Assembly: GCA_937894515.1 (NCBI GenBank)
Contig: CALCRH010000245.1
Coordinates: 1 to 7,920 of the forward strand
Origin: an uncultured Clostridia bacterium
Lineage (GTDB): Bacteria; Bacillota; Clostridia; Oscillospirales; Oscillospiraceae
Direction: 5' to 3'
DNA length: 7,920 bases
Shown: positions 1-6,534 of the stretch, piece after piece
Layout of the letters: each line of letters opens with the position of its first letter
How positions within the stretch are numbered: position 1 is the stretch's first letter
Notes under the pieces: model-generated
What the model was told of the DNA's origin: nothing
Database searches by the model: none
The model's input: the letters and a program-made list of their open reading frames with translations, nothing else
Position numbers and translations under genes: made by a program

Positions 1-86
1 TGATAATGGCTCTCGACCGAGCAATCCGCTGTGGATGTGTTTCTGATGATTCGATTTATGATTCAAGGGAGATGCTTGTGCTATGA
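1..86 (+). CDS. Large terminase subunit, C-terminal end only (partial)
   Basis: The frame whose first complete codon is at position 3 reads through to a TGA at 84-86 and ends with MALDRAIRCG, then SDDSIYDSREMLVL. This resembles the C-terminal end of HK97-type terminase large subunits of Bacillota phages, which commonly finish with an alanine-isoleucine-arginine stretch and a YDTRxLL-like tail. The large subunit is the ATP-driven DNA packaging motor and nuclease that docks on the portal. Only about 27 residues are visible, so no catalytic motif can be checked. The position fits, because terL normally lies directly upstream of the portal gene. Here the two are separated by the minus-strand insert. 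The identification rests on the short tail sequence and gene order. Confidence 0.6.
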   Translation, partial: IMALDRAIRCGCVSDDSIYDSREMLVL

Positions 87-145
87 TTGTTATTTGTACG
101 GTAGCCAAGCCACTCATTTCCTTTTATATTCTAAAAGCGAACCGA

Positions 146-652
146 TTAGAGCGGCAAATGTGCAATCAATCTCAGAATCAGATAGAAAATTCCGAAAAAA
201 AGGAGTAGCCTCCAAAGAAATGAGAACACAGTTCTCACAATATTCGTATCAGTTTCGCTGTTGTAGAAAAATAGTGTACAATTGTCATTCGGATTATTCG
301 GATCATAGCAAATCGTTTGAGATTCCTTCTTCCAAAATGCACCAGAACCTTCTCCTTTTCCAGTATAAGAAATACCATCGACTTCAAACTCATAGGTAAG
401 CATACATCGATAAGAAGAATTGTATTCTTTATTTCTGCCTGATCCCGTAACGTATTCATCGCGAACCAGTGAGCGTGTCAATATTTTGCCCTCAGTTCTT
501 CCACTCAAATATTCCATTTTATGTTTGTTTCTCTTATGTTTCGGAAGCTCTAATAATTCAACAATTACTAAACAAACGATAAATCCGACCAATATAAGTC
601 CAAGCCCAAACGCTATCTGTAAAAAATCCGAACTAAGGTCAAAATTTCTCAT
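146..652 (-). CDS. DUF3592-like two-helix membrane protein (cargo gene)
   Basis: This 168-residue protein has a hydrophobic helix at about residues 11-34, a basic stretch KHKRNKHK at 38-45, a soluble domain at about 50-135, and a second hydrophobic helix at about 142-164. The soluble part has the DUF3592 pattern: a GKI strand near 55, alternating strands around YRCMLTYEFEVDGISY (81-96), and a TICYDPNNP motif (113-121) before a final strand. By the positive-inside rule the central domain probably faces the cytoplasm. The ATG at 652 is preferred because AAGGA lies 5 bases before it. An upstream in-frame ATG at 712 would add 20 residues but has no nearby ribosome binding site. The gene runs against the late operon, so late rightward transcription would be antisense to it. 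Its function is unknown. A role in superinfection exclusion is possible for a membrane moron but is only an inference. Confidence 0.75.
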   Translation of the reverse strand: MRNFDLSSDFLQIAFGLGLILVGFIVCLVIVELLELPKHKRNKHKMEYLSGRTEGKILTRSLVRDEYVTGSGRNKEYNSSYRCMLTYEFEVDGISYTGKGEGSGAFWKKESQTICYDPNNPNDNCTLFFYNSETDTNIVRTVFSFLWRLLLFFGIFYLILRLIAHLPL

Positions 653-751
653 ATTATTCCTTCTTTTCTTAACATATATTAAGTCTTTTTCAAGTAAAAT
701 GGTTTCATTCATTTCATGCTTACACTGCTGTTTTTCCTTTCAACTAATTTC

Positions 752-781
752 ATTATACCACAACCCCATTGAAAAAGTCAA
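752..781 (-). promoter_or_regulatory. Sigma-A-like promoter for the minus-strand membrane protein gene
   Basis: On the minus strand there is a -35 box TTGACT (plus positions 776-781), an 18-base spacer, and a perfect -10 box TATAAT (752-757) preceded by TGG, an extended -10 feature. The start site would fall near 745, giving a leader of about 93 bases before the ATG at 652. The -35 box ends only 3 bases from the portal ribosome binding site at 785-791 on the other strand, so the promoter sits exactly at the edge of the late operon. Confidence 0.8.
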
Positions 782-800
782 CTGAAAGGAGTTGATGCCA

Positions 801-2048
801 ATGAGCATTTTTTCAGGACTATTCAAGTCCAGGGATAAGCCGAAGGACAGCTACGATTCACCGTCCTACAGCTATTTCTTCGGACGGACACAGGCAGGTA
901 AGCGCGTCAATGACCGCACGGCAATGCAGATCATTGCCGTTTACGCCTGCGTGAGAGTTTTGTCAGAGGCGATTGCACAACTGCCGCTGCACGTTTACCA
1001 ATACACCGATAACGGAAAAGAGCGAGTGCCGAAGCACCCGCTATATTTTTTGCTGCACGACCAGCCGAATCCGGAAATGACATCGTTTGTTTTCCGGGAA
1101 ACGCTCATGTCGCATCTGCTGATCTACGGCAACGCCTATGCGCAGATCATCCGGAACGGCAGAGGTGATGTCATCGGACTGTATCCGCTGATGCCGGATA
1201 AGGTGCATGTTGACCGTGACGATCGCGGCAGGCTCATTTACCGCTACAGCCGGTACGACGAACACAACCCGAATTTCAAGCAGCAGGGCGAGATCATTCT
1301 GCCGATGGAACAGGTGCTGCATATTCCGGGACTGGGCTTTGACGGTCTGGTTGGATACAGCCCCATTGCAATGGCGAAAAACGCGCTCGGTCTAGCAGTC
1401 GCCTGTGATGAGTACGGCTCGTCTTTCTTCGCAAACGGCGCTGCACCTTCTGCGGTGCTGGAGCATCCGGGCGTGATCAAAAATCCGGAGCGTGTGCGTG
1501 AAGCTTGGCAGCGGGCATACGGCAGCGGCAATGCTCACAAGACCGCAATCCTCGAAGAAGGTATGAAGTACACGCCGATTTCCATTCCGAATAATGAGGC
1601 GCAGTTCCTTGAAACCCGAAAGTTTCAGATTGAGGAAATTGCCCGCCTGTACCGTGTGCCGCTGCACATGATCGGCGACCTCGACCATGCTACGTTCAGC
1701 AACATCGAGCATCTGTCGCTCGAATTCGTAAAATACACCCTTGATCCGTGGCTGGTACGCTGGGAACAGGGACTACAGAAGGCGCTTCTTTCGGATTCCG
1801 AAAAGGGGCGCTATTTCATTAAATTCAATGTGGAAGGTCTGCTGCGCGGCGACTATGCAAGCCGTATGCAGGGCTATGCGACTGCAAGACAGAACGGTTG
1901 GATGTCTGCTAATGATATTAGATTGCTCGAAAATCTCAATGCTATTCCCGATGAGGAAGGCGGCAATCTGTATCTGGTGAACGGCAGCTTCACAAAGCTG
2001 GAGGACGCAGGCGCTTTCGCAGAGAAAGGAGGAAATGCAGATGAATAA
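801..2048 (+). CDS. Phage portal protein (HK97 family)
   Basis: The portal forms the dodecameric ring at the capsid vertex through which DNA enters and leaves, and to which the terminase and head-tail connectors attach. The 415-residue length is typical of the family. The N-terminal segment includes AMQIIAVYACVRVLSEAIAQ (41-60) followed by LPLHVY, a hallmark of HK97-type portals, and later HPLYFLLHDQPNP and a conserved HMIGDLDHATFSNIEHLS region that fits the clip and wing domains. AAAGGAG at 785-791 lies 9 bases before ATG 801, so I choose that start. TTG 792 and ATG 795 are in frame but too close to the ribosome binding site. The stop overlaps the start of the protease gene by 8 bases. Confidence 0.95.
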   Translation: MSIFSGLFKSRDKPKDSYDSPSYSYFFGRTQAGKRVNDRTAMQIIAVYACVRVLSEAIAQLPLHVYQYTDNGKERVPKHPLYFLLHDQPNPEMTSFVFRETLMSHLLIYGNAYAQIIRNGRGDVIGLYPLMPDKVHVDRDDRGRLIYRYSRYDEHNPNFKQQGEIILPMEQVLHIPGLGFDGLVGYSPIAMAKNALGLAVACDEYGSSFFANGAAPSAVLEHPGVIKNPERVREAWQRAYGSGNAHKTAILEEGMKYTPISIPNNEAQFLETRKFQIEEIARLYRVPLHMIGDLDHATFSNIEHLSLEFVKYTLDPWLVRWEQGLQKALLSDSEKGRYFIKFNVEGLLRGDYASRMQGYATARQNGWMSANDIRLLENLNAIPDEEGGNLYLVNGSFTKLEDAGAFAEKGGNADE

Positions 2049-2781
2049 GTTCTGGAACTGGGTACGCAATGAAGACACCGGCGCAGCCGAGCTGATCTTC
2101 AACGGACCGATTTCAGAAGACACATGGTTCGGCGATGAGATCACGCCTGCCATGTTCCGTAACGAGCTTTCAAAGGTCAGCGGTGATCTCACTGTCTGGC
2201 TGAATTCTCCCGGCGGTGATGTGTTCGCCGCATCGCAGATCTATACGATGCTCCGCAACCACAAGGGCAAGGTCACAGTCAAGATCGACGGCATTGCGGC
2301 AAGTGCCGCTTCCGTTGTTGCAATGGCTGGTGATGAAACACTCATCGCTCCGACGGGTATGCTGATGATCCACAATCCCTCGACGGTTGCCTTCGGTAAC
2401 AAGGAAGCGATGCAGAAGGCTATCAAGCTCCTTGACGAGGTGAGGGAGAGCATCATCAACGCCTACGAGGAAAAATCCGGGCTGAGCCGCAGCAAGATCG
2501 CCCGAATGATGGACGAGGAAACATGGCTCAATGCGAAAAAGGCGCAGTCCCTCGGACTGGTGGACGGTATTCTCTTTGCAGACAGCGCTCCGCAGCCGAA
2601 GCCAGAGGAAGAACCCGATGAAGATACACCGGATGAGAAAGAGCCGAAGGAGGACACCCTCACGGCGATGTCCTATTCCCGTGCAGCAACCATGCAGAGC
2701 CTGATGCAGAAGGTCTCGGCAGAACACAAAGGTACACCCGTAGATCAGCTGATGAGTCGGCTGAATCTTCTGAAATACTGA
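2041..2781 (+). CDS. ClpP-like prohead (head maturation) protease
   Basis: This protein should cleave the scaffold-like N-terminus of the major capsid protein inside the prohead. The 246-residue sequence shows the ClpP/crotonase-type serine protease pattern: NSPGGDVFAA (55-64) forming the oxyanion region, the nucleophile Ser88 in GIAASAAS, and His111 in MLMIHNP. The usual ClpP aspartate position, just before FLSA in ClpP and here TWLNAKKAQSLGLVDG, is occupied by the acidic run DEE, so the third triad residue is not the standard Asp. The C-terminal part from about residue 180 is a low-complexity Glu/Asp/Pro/Lys linker followed by a short helical end, likely a flexible capsid-interaction tail. 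AAAGGAGGA at 2025-2033 is 8 bases from ATG 2041 when measured from its GGAGG core and only 2 from ATG 2035, so 2041 is the chosen start. Confidence 0.93.
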   Translation: MNKFWNWVRNEDTGAAELIFNGPISEDTWFGDEITPAMFRNELSKVSGDLTVWLNSPGGDVFAASQIYTMLRNHKGKVTVKIDGIAASAASVVAMAGDETLIAPTGMLMIHNPSTVAFGNKEAMQKAIKLLDEVRESIINAYEEKSGLSRSKIARMMDEETWLNAKKAQSLGLVDGILFADSAPQPKPEEEPDEDTPDEKEPKEDTLTAMSYSRAATMQSLMQKVSAEHKGTPVDQLMSRLNLLKY

Positions 2782-2796
2782 TTGGAGGTATGTAAA

Positions 2797-4002
2797 ATGA
2801 CTATTCAGGAACTTCGTGAAAAGAGAGCAAAGGCGTGGGATACTGCCCGCGACTTCCTTGACAGCAAGCGTCAGACTGACGGTACGCTTTCCGAGGAGGA
2901 CAGCAAGACTTATGACGCAATGGAAGCAACCATCGTGAACCTCGGCAAGGAGATCCAGCGCATGGAGCGTCAGGCGGAGATCGAGGCAGATATGGCGAAG
3001 GCAACATCTGCACCGATTCTTACAACACCTGCGGCACAGAACACCGAGCCGGAAAAGACCGGAACCGCATCGGCAGCATACAGCGATGCATTCTGGAACA
3101 GCATCCGCAACCGCAACTGGATCGATGTGCGCAACGACCTTCATGTCGGCACGGACACCGAGGGCGGCTACCTTGTACCAGATGAATTCGAGAGAAAGCT
3201 CATCGAGGCGCTTGAGGAGGAGAACATCTTCCGCCAGATGGCAACTGTCATCAAGACCAGTTCCGGCGACCGCAAAATTCCTATCGTGACATCGAAGGGT
3301 GATGCGGTCTGGATGGATGAGGAGGAGCAGTACACGCTTTCCGATGACACCTTCGGTCAGGCATCGCTCTCCGCATACAAGCTCGGTACAGCGATCAAGA
3401 TTTCCGAGGAACTTCTCAACGACAGCGTGTTCGACCTTCCGTCCTACATCGCCCGTGAGTTTGCCCGTCGTATCGGTGCAAAGGAAGAGGAAGCCTTCTT
3501 CATCGGCAACGGCACCGGAAAGCCTACCGGTATCTTCAACAACACTGGCGGCGCACAGGACGGCGCGACTACCGCAGGCGCAAGCATCACCTTCGATGAT
3601 GTGATGGAGCTGTTCTATTCGCTCCGCAGCCCTTACCGCAAGAAGGCAGTCTGGGTGCTGAACGACAGCACTGTCAAGGCGCTTCGCAAGCTCAAGGACG
3701 GAAACGGCAACTACATCTGGCAGCCTTCCGTTGCGGCAGGTGTTCCCGATACGATTCTCAACCGTCCCTACAAGACTTCCAGCTATGTTCCGGAGATCGG
3801 CGCTGGCAAGAAGTGTATGGCATTCGGCGATTTCAGCTACTACTGGATCGCCGATCGTTCCGGTCGTACCTTCAAGCGTCTGAATGAGCTGTTCGCCATG
3901 ACCGGTCAGGTCGGCTTCCTTGCAATGGAGCGTCTTGACGGCAAGCTCATTCTCCCCGAAGCAGTCAAGACGCTGAAGGTAAAGAGTGGCAGCGGTGCAT
4001 GA
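2797..4002 (+). CDS. Major capsid protein, HK97 fold, with N-terminal delta domain
   Basis: This is the main shell protein of the icosahedral head. Its 401 residues divide into a charged, probably coiled-coil N-terminal part (about 3-70), a Thr/Ala/Pro-rich linker (about 71-95), and the HK97-fold core. The core includes GTDTEGGYLVPDE (118-130), a stretch around KTSSGDRKIPIVTSKGDAVW, and EEAFFIGNGTGKPTGIF, all typical of the family. The N-terminal part should act as the fused scaffold and be removed by the upstream protease, with the cut somewhere in the linker; the exact site cannot be read. The GGAGG at 2784-2788 lies 8 bases before ATG 2797. A TTG at 2782 is in frame but overlaps the ribosome binding site. 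The stop overlaps the next start as ATGA. Expression is expected to be very high. Confidence 0.96.
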   Translation: MTIQELREKRAKAWDTARDFLDSKRQTDGTLSEEDSKTYDAMEATIVNLGKEIQRMERQAEIEADMAKATSAPILTTPAAQNTEPEKTGTASAAYSDAFWNSIRNRNWIDVRNDLHVGTDTEGGYLVPDEFERKLIEALEEENIFRQMATVIKTSSGDRKIPIVTSKGDAVWMDEEEQYTLSDDTFGQASLSAYKLGTAIKISEELLNDSVFDLPSYIAREFARRIGAKEEEAFFIGNGTGKPTGIFNNTGGAQDGATTAGASITFDDVMELFYSLRSPYRKKAVWVLNDSTVKALRKLKDGNGNYIWQPSVAAGVPDTILNRPYKTSSYVPEIGAGKKCMAFGDFSYYWIADRSGRTFKRLNELFAMTGQVGFLAMERLDGKLILPEAVKTLKVKSGSGA

Positions 4003-4271
4003 TCACTCTGACTGAGACGAAAAACTATCTTCGTGTGGATCATACAGAGGATGACAAACTCATCCTCTCACTGATCGACACTGCCAAGCGACTGGTGCAG
4101 GACGTCGGCAGAATGGACGAGCAGGCACTTGCGGTCAATGAGGAAACCACCCGGCAGGCTATGCTGTATACTGTTTCTTACCTCTATGAGAACCGCAACG
4201 GTGCTGACTACCACAAGCTGACGCTCACGCTCCGGTCGCTGTTATTTGCGCAGCGTGAAGGGGTGATCTGA
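3999..4271 (+). CDS. Head-tail connector protein, gp6-like
   Basis: This 90-residue protein starts with LTETKNYLRVDHTEDDKLI (4-22), the opening typical of the HK97 gp6-like/DNA packaging connector family, followed by helices with IDTAKRLVQDVGR and a C-terminal helical segment. These proteins form a ring under the portal that links it to the head closure protein. The start lies within the capsid stop (ATGA at 3999-4002) and has no good ribosome binding site, so translation is probably coupled to the capsid gene. The position directly after the capsid gene is the standard one. Confidence 0.88.
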   Translation: MITLTETKNYLRVDHTEDDKLILSLIDTAKRLVQDVGRMDEQALAVNEETTRQAMLYTVSYLYENRNGADYHKLTLTLRSLLFAQREGVI

Positions 4272-4624
4272 TGGAGATCGGAACGCTGAATCAGCGCATC
4301 GCCTTTCTGGAACACAGCACGAAGATAGACGGCATCGGCAATCACAAAGCCCGGTGGGAGGAAGTCTTCTCCTGCTGGGCTGCCGTGTCCGTAAAGACAT
4401 CGACGGAAACAACCGAAGCAGGTGTCACCAAAGAGGTCACCTCGCTGGAATTTACTGTCCGGCAGACACCCGATACCAAGCGCATCAATACCACGACGCA
4501 CAAACTGCGCTTCCGTGGTCTGGTGTATGATATTAACGGTGTGCTGCCGAATTATAAATCACTCGACTATATGAAGATCACGGCTGGTACACGAAAGGCT
4601 GGTGAGCAGGATGACTTCGATTGA
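4271..4624 (+). CDS. Head closure protein / head-tail adaptor (SPP1 gp16-like)
   Basis: The 117-residue protein has the small beta-barrel adaptor signature: LNQRIAFLE (6-14), a GIGNHKARWEEVFSCWAAV segment (21-39) and FTVRQTP (61-67), followed by YDINGVLP and a closing strand with MKITAGTR. The family (PF05521 type) forms the ring that closes the connector and meets the tail. AGGGGTGA lies about 6 bases before the ATG, and the start overlaps the preceding stop by one base (TGATG). Its stop overlaps the next gene. Confidence 0.88.
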   Translation: MEIGTLNQRIAFLEHSTKIDGIGNHKARWEEVFSCWAAVSVKTSTETTEAGVTKEVTSLEFTVRQTPDTKRINTTTHKLRFRGLVYDINGVLPNYKSLDYMKITAGTRKAGEQDDFD

Positions 4625-4979
4625 CGATATGGCGGCGGAGATCATGCGCGGTCTGACGGAATATGCAGACCTTGCCGATACCGCCATGAAAGCTGCTGTG
4701 AAAAAGACAGCGACCGAGGTCAAGAATGAAATCTCCGCCAATGCCCCGAAGCGTACCGGCAAGTACCGCAAGAGCTGGACGACCAAGAAAACGAAGGAGA
4801 ACAGCCATTCTCTTGAAATGACCGTTCACTCGAAAGACCGCTACCAGCTTGCGCACCTGCTTGAAAAAGGTCATGCAAAACGAAACGGCGGACGTGTATC
4901 CGGTAAGCCGCATATCGCTCCTGCGGAAGCGCACGGAGAGGAAATGCTCACGCAGCTTATCGAGGAGGCGCTGTCATGA
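4611..4979 (+). CDS. HK97 gp10-like head-tail joining protein
   Basis: This 122-residue protein shows the gp10-like family core: NAPKRTGKYRKSW (44-56), YQLAHLLEKGHAKRNGGRV (78-96) and a C-terminal KPHIAPAEAHGEEM. Proteins of this family act at the head-tail interface or in tail assembly. The start is uncertain. ATG 4611 is listed. GTG 4602 in the same frame would add three residues (MSR). The nearest purine-rich motif, GAAAGG at 4593-4598, is 12 bases from ATG 4611 and 3 bases from GTG 4602, neither ideal, so coupling to the overlapping upstream gene is likely. The downstream gene starts inside its stop. Confidence 0.88.
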   Translation: MTSIDDMAAEIMRGLTEYADLADTAMKAAVKKTATEVKNEISANAPKRTGKYRKSWTTKKTKENSHSLEMTVHSKDRYQLAHLLEKGHAKRNGGRVSGKPHIAPAEAHGEEMLTQLIEEALS

Positions 4980-5293
4980 CCTATGAAGAAATCAATGAAA
5001 TGATGCAGGAGATCGGGCTGCCCTTTGCGTATCATCATTTCGCGGAGGGTGAAAGCCCTGATCCGCCTTTCGCATTGTTCTTATCACCGGGCGAGGCTAC
5101 TTTTTCCGCAGACAATTTGATGTATCACAGTTTCAAAAAGCTGCACATCGAATTATACACGGATGAAAAATCGCCGGATACGGAACAGCGTGTGGAGGAA
5201 GTACTCTTGCAGCACAACATCTACTACACAAAATCTGAGGTATGGATAGAGTCTGAAAAGCTCTATGAAGTACTGTATATCATGGAGGTATGA
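4976..5293 (+). CDS. Putative tail terminator / tail completion protein
   Basis: The 105-residue protein sits between the gp10-like gene and the major tail protein, the slot occupied by the tail terminator (lambda gpU-like or HK97-type tail completion protein), which caps the tail tube and joins it to the head. Visible conserved-looking parts are LPFAYHHF (15-22), PPFALFL (30-36), FSADN (43-47), HIELYTDEK (57-65) and WIESEKLYEVLY (90-101). These resemble a family common in Bacillota siphoviruses that is often left as a hypothetical protein. AGGAGG lies 7 bases before the ATG, and the start overlaps the preceding stop (ATGA). That it is a phage structural gene is secure; the terminator role is inferred mainly from position. 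Confidence 0.72.
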   Translation: MTYEEINEMMQEIGLPFAYHHFAEGESPDPPFALFLSPGEATFSADNLMYHSFKKLHIELYTDEKSPDTEQRVEEVLLQHNIYYTKSEVWIESEKLYEVLYIMEV

Positions 5294-5295
5294 AT

Positions 5296-5928
5296 ATGGC
5301 TCTGAAGAAAAACAAAGTCAAATTCGGTCTGAACAAAGTCCACTATGCCAAGATCACAGCGTGGTCGGATGCAGGAGTGCCGACCTTTGCAACGCCTGTA
5401 CGCATTCCGGGTGCGGTATCACTGAGCATTGATGCGAACGGCGAAAACGAGAATTTTTATGCCGATAACAGCGTTTATTATGTCATCAACAACAACGCAG
5501 GCTACGACGGCGATCTGGAGGTCGCACTCATCACAACCGACTTTGCAACGGCGATTCTCGGTGAGCAGCTCGATGCAAAGGGCGTTCTGGTCGAGAGCAA
5601 CGATGCGGAGACCTCGCAGTTTGCGCTCCTCTTTGAGTTTGACGGCGACAAGAACCACATCCGCCATGTGCTGTACTGCTGCTCTGCGTCCCGTCCTGCA
5701 ACCGAGGGTGAGACTACCGAGGAGAGCAAGTCCGTCAAGACGGAAAAGCTCTCCCTCAAGGCATCTGCTCTCCCGAATGGTCTGGTGAAGTCCAAGACCT
5801 GCGAGAGTACGGATGAAACCACCTACAACAACTGGTACAATGCGGTCTATATGCCGACTGCTGCAACCAACAACAGCACCGGCACACGTTCCGCAGGAAC
5901 AACCAAAAGCGGCAGCGCAACTGAGTAA
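5296..5928 (+). CDS. Major tail protein (phi13-like tail tube)
   Basis: This 210-residue protein should polymerise into the tail tube. It has GLNKVHYA (11-18) near the start, a PVRIPGAVSLSIDANGENE strand region, an ADNSVYYV motif, and a later TEKLSLKASALP segment, all in keeping with the phi13-type major tail protein family. The last 24 or so residues (187-210) are rich in Thr, Ser, Gly and Asn and look disordered, possibly exposed on the tube surface. The GGAGG at 5284-5288 is 7 bases from ATG 5296 but only one base from ATG 5290, so the start at 5296 is preferred. The gene is followed immediately by a strong ribosome binding site for the chaperone gene. Confidence 0.92.
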   Translation: MALKKNKVKFGLNKVHYAKITAWSDAGVPTFATPVRIPGAVSLSIDANGENENFYADNSVYYVINNNAGYDGDLEVALITTDFATAILGEQLDAKGVLVESNDAETSQFALLFEFDGDKNHIRHVLYCCSASRPATEGETTEESKSVKTEKLSLKASALPNGLVKSKTCESTDETTYNNWYNAVYMPTAATNNSTGTRSAGTTKSGSATE

Positions 5929-5939
5929 GGAGGTACAGC

Positions 5940-6320
5940 ATGGCTATAAAAAAGACGATCACCGTTGACGGTATCGAGGTTCCGTTCAAGGCGAGTGCGG
6001 CTGTGCCTCGCCTTTACCGTATTAAGTTCCGCAGGGATATTTACAAGGACTTCGCCGCCCTTCAGACCTCTGTGCAGGAAGGCGATGAGGAAGGCTCTAC
6101 CCTTGACATCGAGAGCCTTGAAGTGTTCGAGAACATCGCCTACATCATGGCGAAACACGCTGATCCGGAGAACGTCCCGGACAATCCGGACGAGTGGCTC
6201 GAAGCGTTCAACACATTCTCCATCTACGAGGTGCTGCCGCAGCTCATCGAGCTGTGGGGACTCAACGTGGAAACGCAGGCGGAATCTAAAAAAAACATCG
6301 CAAAACTGACCGCCCGATGA
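5940..6320 (+). CDS. Tail assembly chaperone (gpG-like)
   Basis: The 126-residue protein occupies the slot between the major tail protein and the tape measure gene, where tail assembly chaperones that coat the tape measure are encoded. It begins with ITVDGIEVPFKASAAVPRLY (7-26), typical of this family in Bacillota phages, followed by a mostly helical acidic body with DNPDEWLEAFNTFSIYEVLP (81-100). TAAGGAGGT at 5926-5934 is a near-perfect ribosome binding site at good spacing. Near its 3' end is an A AAA AAC heptamer in the correct phase for -1 slippage, so it probably also yields a longer fusion with the next frame, by analogy with lambda G and G-T. The unshifted product ends with NIAKLTAR. 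Confidence 0.88.
   Translation: MAIKKTITVDGIEVPFKASAAVPRLYRIKFRRDIYKDFAALQTSVQEGDEEGSTLDIESLEVFENIAYIMAKHADPENVPDNPDEWLEAFNTFSIYEVLPQLIELWGLNVETQAESKKNIAKLTAR
6290..6296 (+). other. Predicted -1 ribosomal frameshift site (A AAA AAC)
   Basis: The zero-frame codons read TCT AAA AAA AAC, so the heptamer A AAA AAC is in the correct phase for tandem -1 slippage. After the slip the new frame (CAT from 6296) is open without a stop through to the TGA at 6482-6484. The fusion would be 119 residues of the first chaperone frame plus 62 of the second, 181 in total. A 5-base stem, CATCG (6296-6300) with CGATG (6315-6319), lies right against the heptamer, and CCGAT (6340-6344) with ATCGG (6353-6357) lies about 44 bases on. 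Neither is at ideal distance, so a stimulator is not established. Confidence 0.8.
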
Positions 6321-6484
6321 CAACGCCCCTCTTCCTTCTCCGATGTGTGCAGATCGGGCTGTCCCTCTCGGAGCTTGATCTGCTCACGATCGGAGTCGTG
6401 AATGATATGTTCACGGAAAAGGAAAACGACGAATATGACGGCTGGCATGAGGTCGCTGGACAGGCGGACTTTGATTCGTTTTGA
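6317..6484 (+). CDS. Tail assembly chaperone, second frame (T-like, probably a frameshift extension)
   Basis: This 55-codon frame lies in the -1 phase relative to the upstream chaperone gene. It encodes FLLRCVQIGLSLSELDLLTI (6-25), then GVVNDMFTEKENDEYDGW (26-43), and ends with DFDSF. The VNDMFTE stretch is familiar from the short chaperone extension found just before tape measure genes in Bacillota siphoviruses. The ATG at 6317 overlaps the previous stop as ATGA, but no ribosome binding site precedes it, which favours production as a fusion by frameshifting, with coupled reinitiation as the alternative. The fusion form is expected to bridge the tape measure protein and tail tube subunits. 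The frame appears complete, so the downstream insertion did not truncate it. Confidence 0.82.
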   Translation: MTTPLFLLRCVQIGLSLSELDLLTIGVVNDMFTEKENDEYDGWHEVAGQADFDSF

Positions 6485-6487
6485 CGC

Positions 6488-6516
6488 TTTACTTTTTCGA
6501 CAAAATGTGCTATAAT
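6488..6516 (+). promoter_or_regulatory. Promoter of the HEPN cargo operon
   Basis: A perfect -10 box TATAAT at 6511-6516 is preceded by TGC (extended -10), with a 17-base spacer to a -35-like TTTACT at 6488-6493 (4 of 6 matches to consensus). The expected start of transcription near 6523 falls at the ribosome binding site GAGGTGA (6523-6529), so the leader before ATG 6535 would be only about 12 bases. The promoter begins four bases after the chaperone stop codon. A closer match to the -35 consensus, TTGACG at 6481-6486, is 24 bases from the -10 box and is too far. Confidence 0.75.
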
Positions 6517-6534
6517 CATCATGAGGTGATTTAT

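Larger units (their letters stand above)
87..784. other. Cargo insert (moron-like) between terminase and portal genes
   Basis: About 700 bases separate the end of the terminase frame from the portal ribosome binding site, where phages of this type usually have little or nothing. The stretch is AT-rich: a hand count of 541-600 gives 19 GC of 60, against 36 of 60 at 3421-3480 in the capsid gene. It carries one gene on the strand opposite to the late operon, with its own near-consensus promoter. This matches the usual description of a moron, an independently expressed gene added between conserved phage genes. The exact ends are not marked by repeats that I can see. Positions 87-145 hold no gene. 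They contain a weak AT-only inverted repeat (121-126 with 132-137) without a T run, so I do not call a terminator there. Confidence 0.65.

Noticed and set aside
121..137. Inverted repeat CTTTTA / TAAAAG after the minus-strand gene as a terminator
   Set aside because: Only one GC pair in six, and no T run follows on the minus strand.
31..399. Plus-strand open frame of 122 codons across the left insert
   Set aside because: It overlaps the DUF3592-like gene on the other strand, has no ribosome binding site and no recognisable domain; its first part overlaps the terminase tail frame.
420..785. Plus-strand open frame of 121 codons opposite the membrane protein gene
   Set aside because: Low-complexity Ser/Leu/Ile/Phe-rich translation, antisense to a gene with clear promoter, ribosome binding site and domain pattern.
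2170..3144. Long minus-strand open frame of 324 codons
   Set aside because: It lies opposite the protease and capsid genes, both certain from motifs. Its Cys/Arg/Leu-rich translation is typical of the reverse strand of a GC-rich gene.
6481..6486. TTGACG as the -35 box of the HEPN promoter
   Set aside because: The spacer to TATAAT would be 24 bases; TTTACT at 6488-6493 gives 17 bases.
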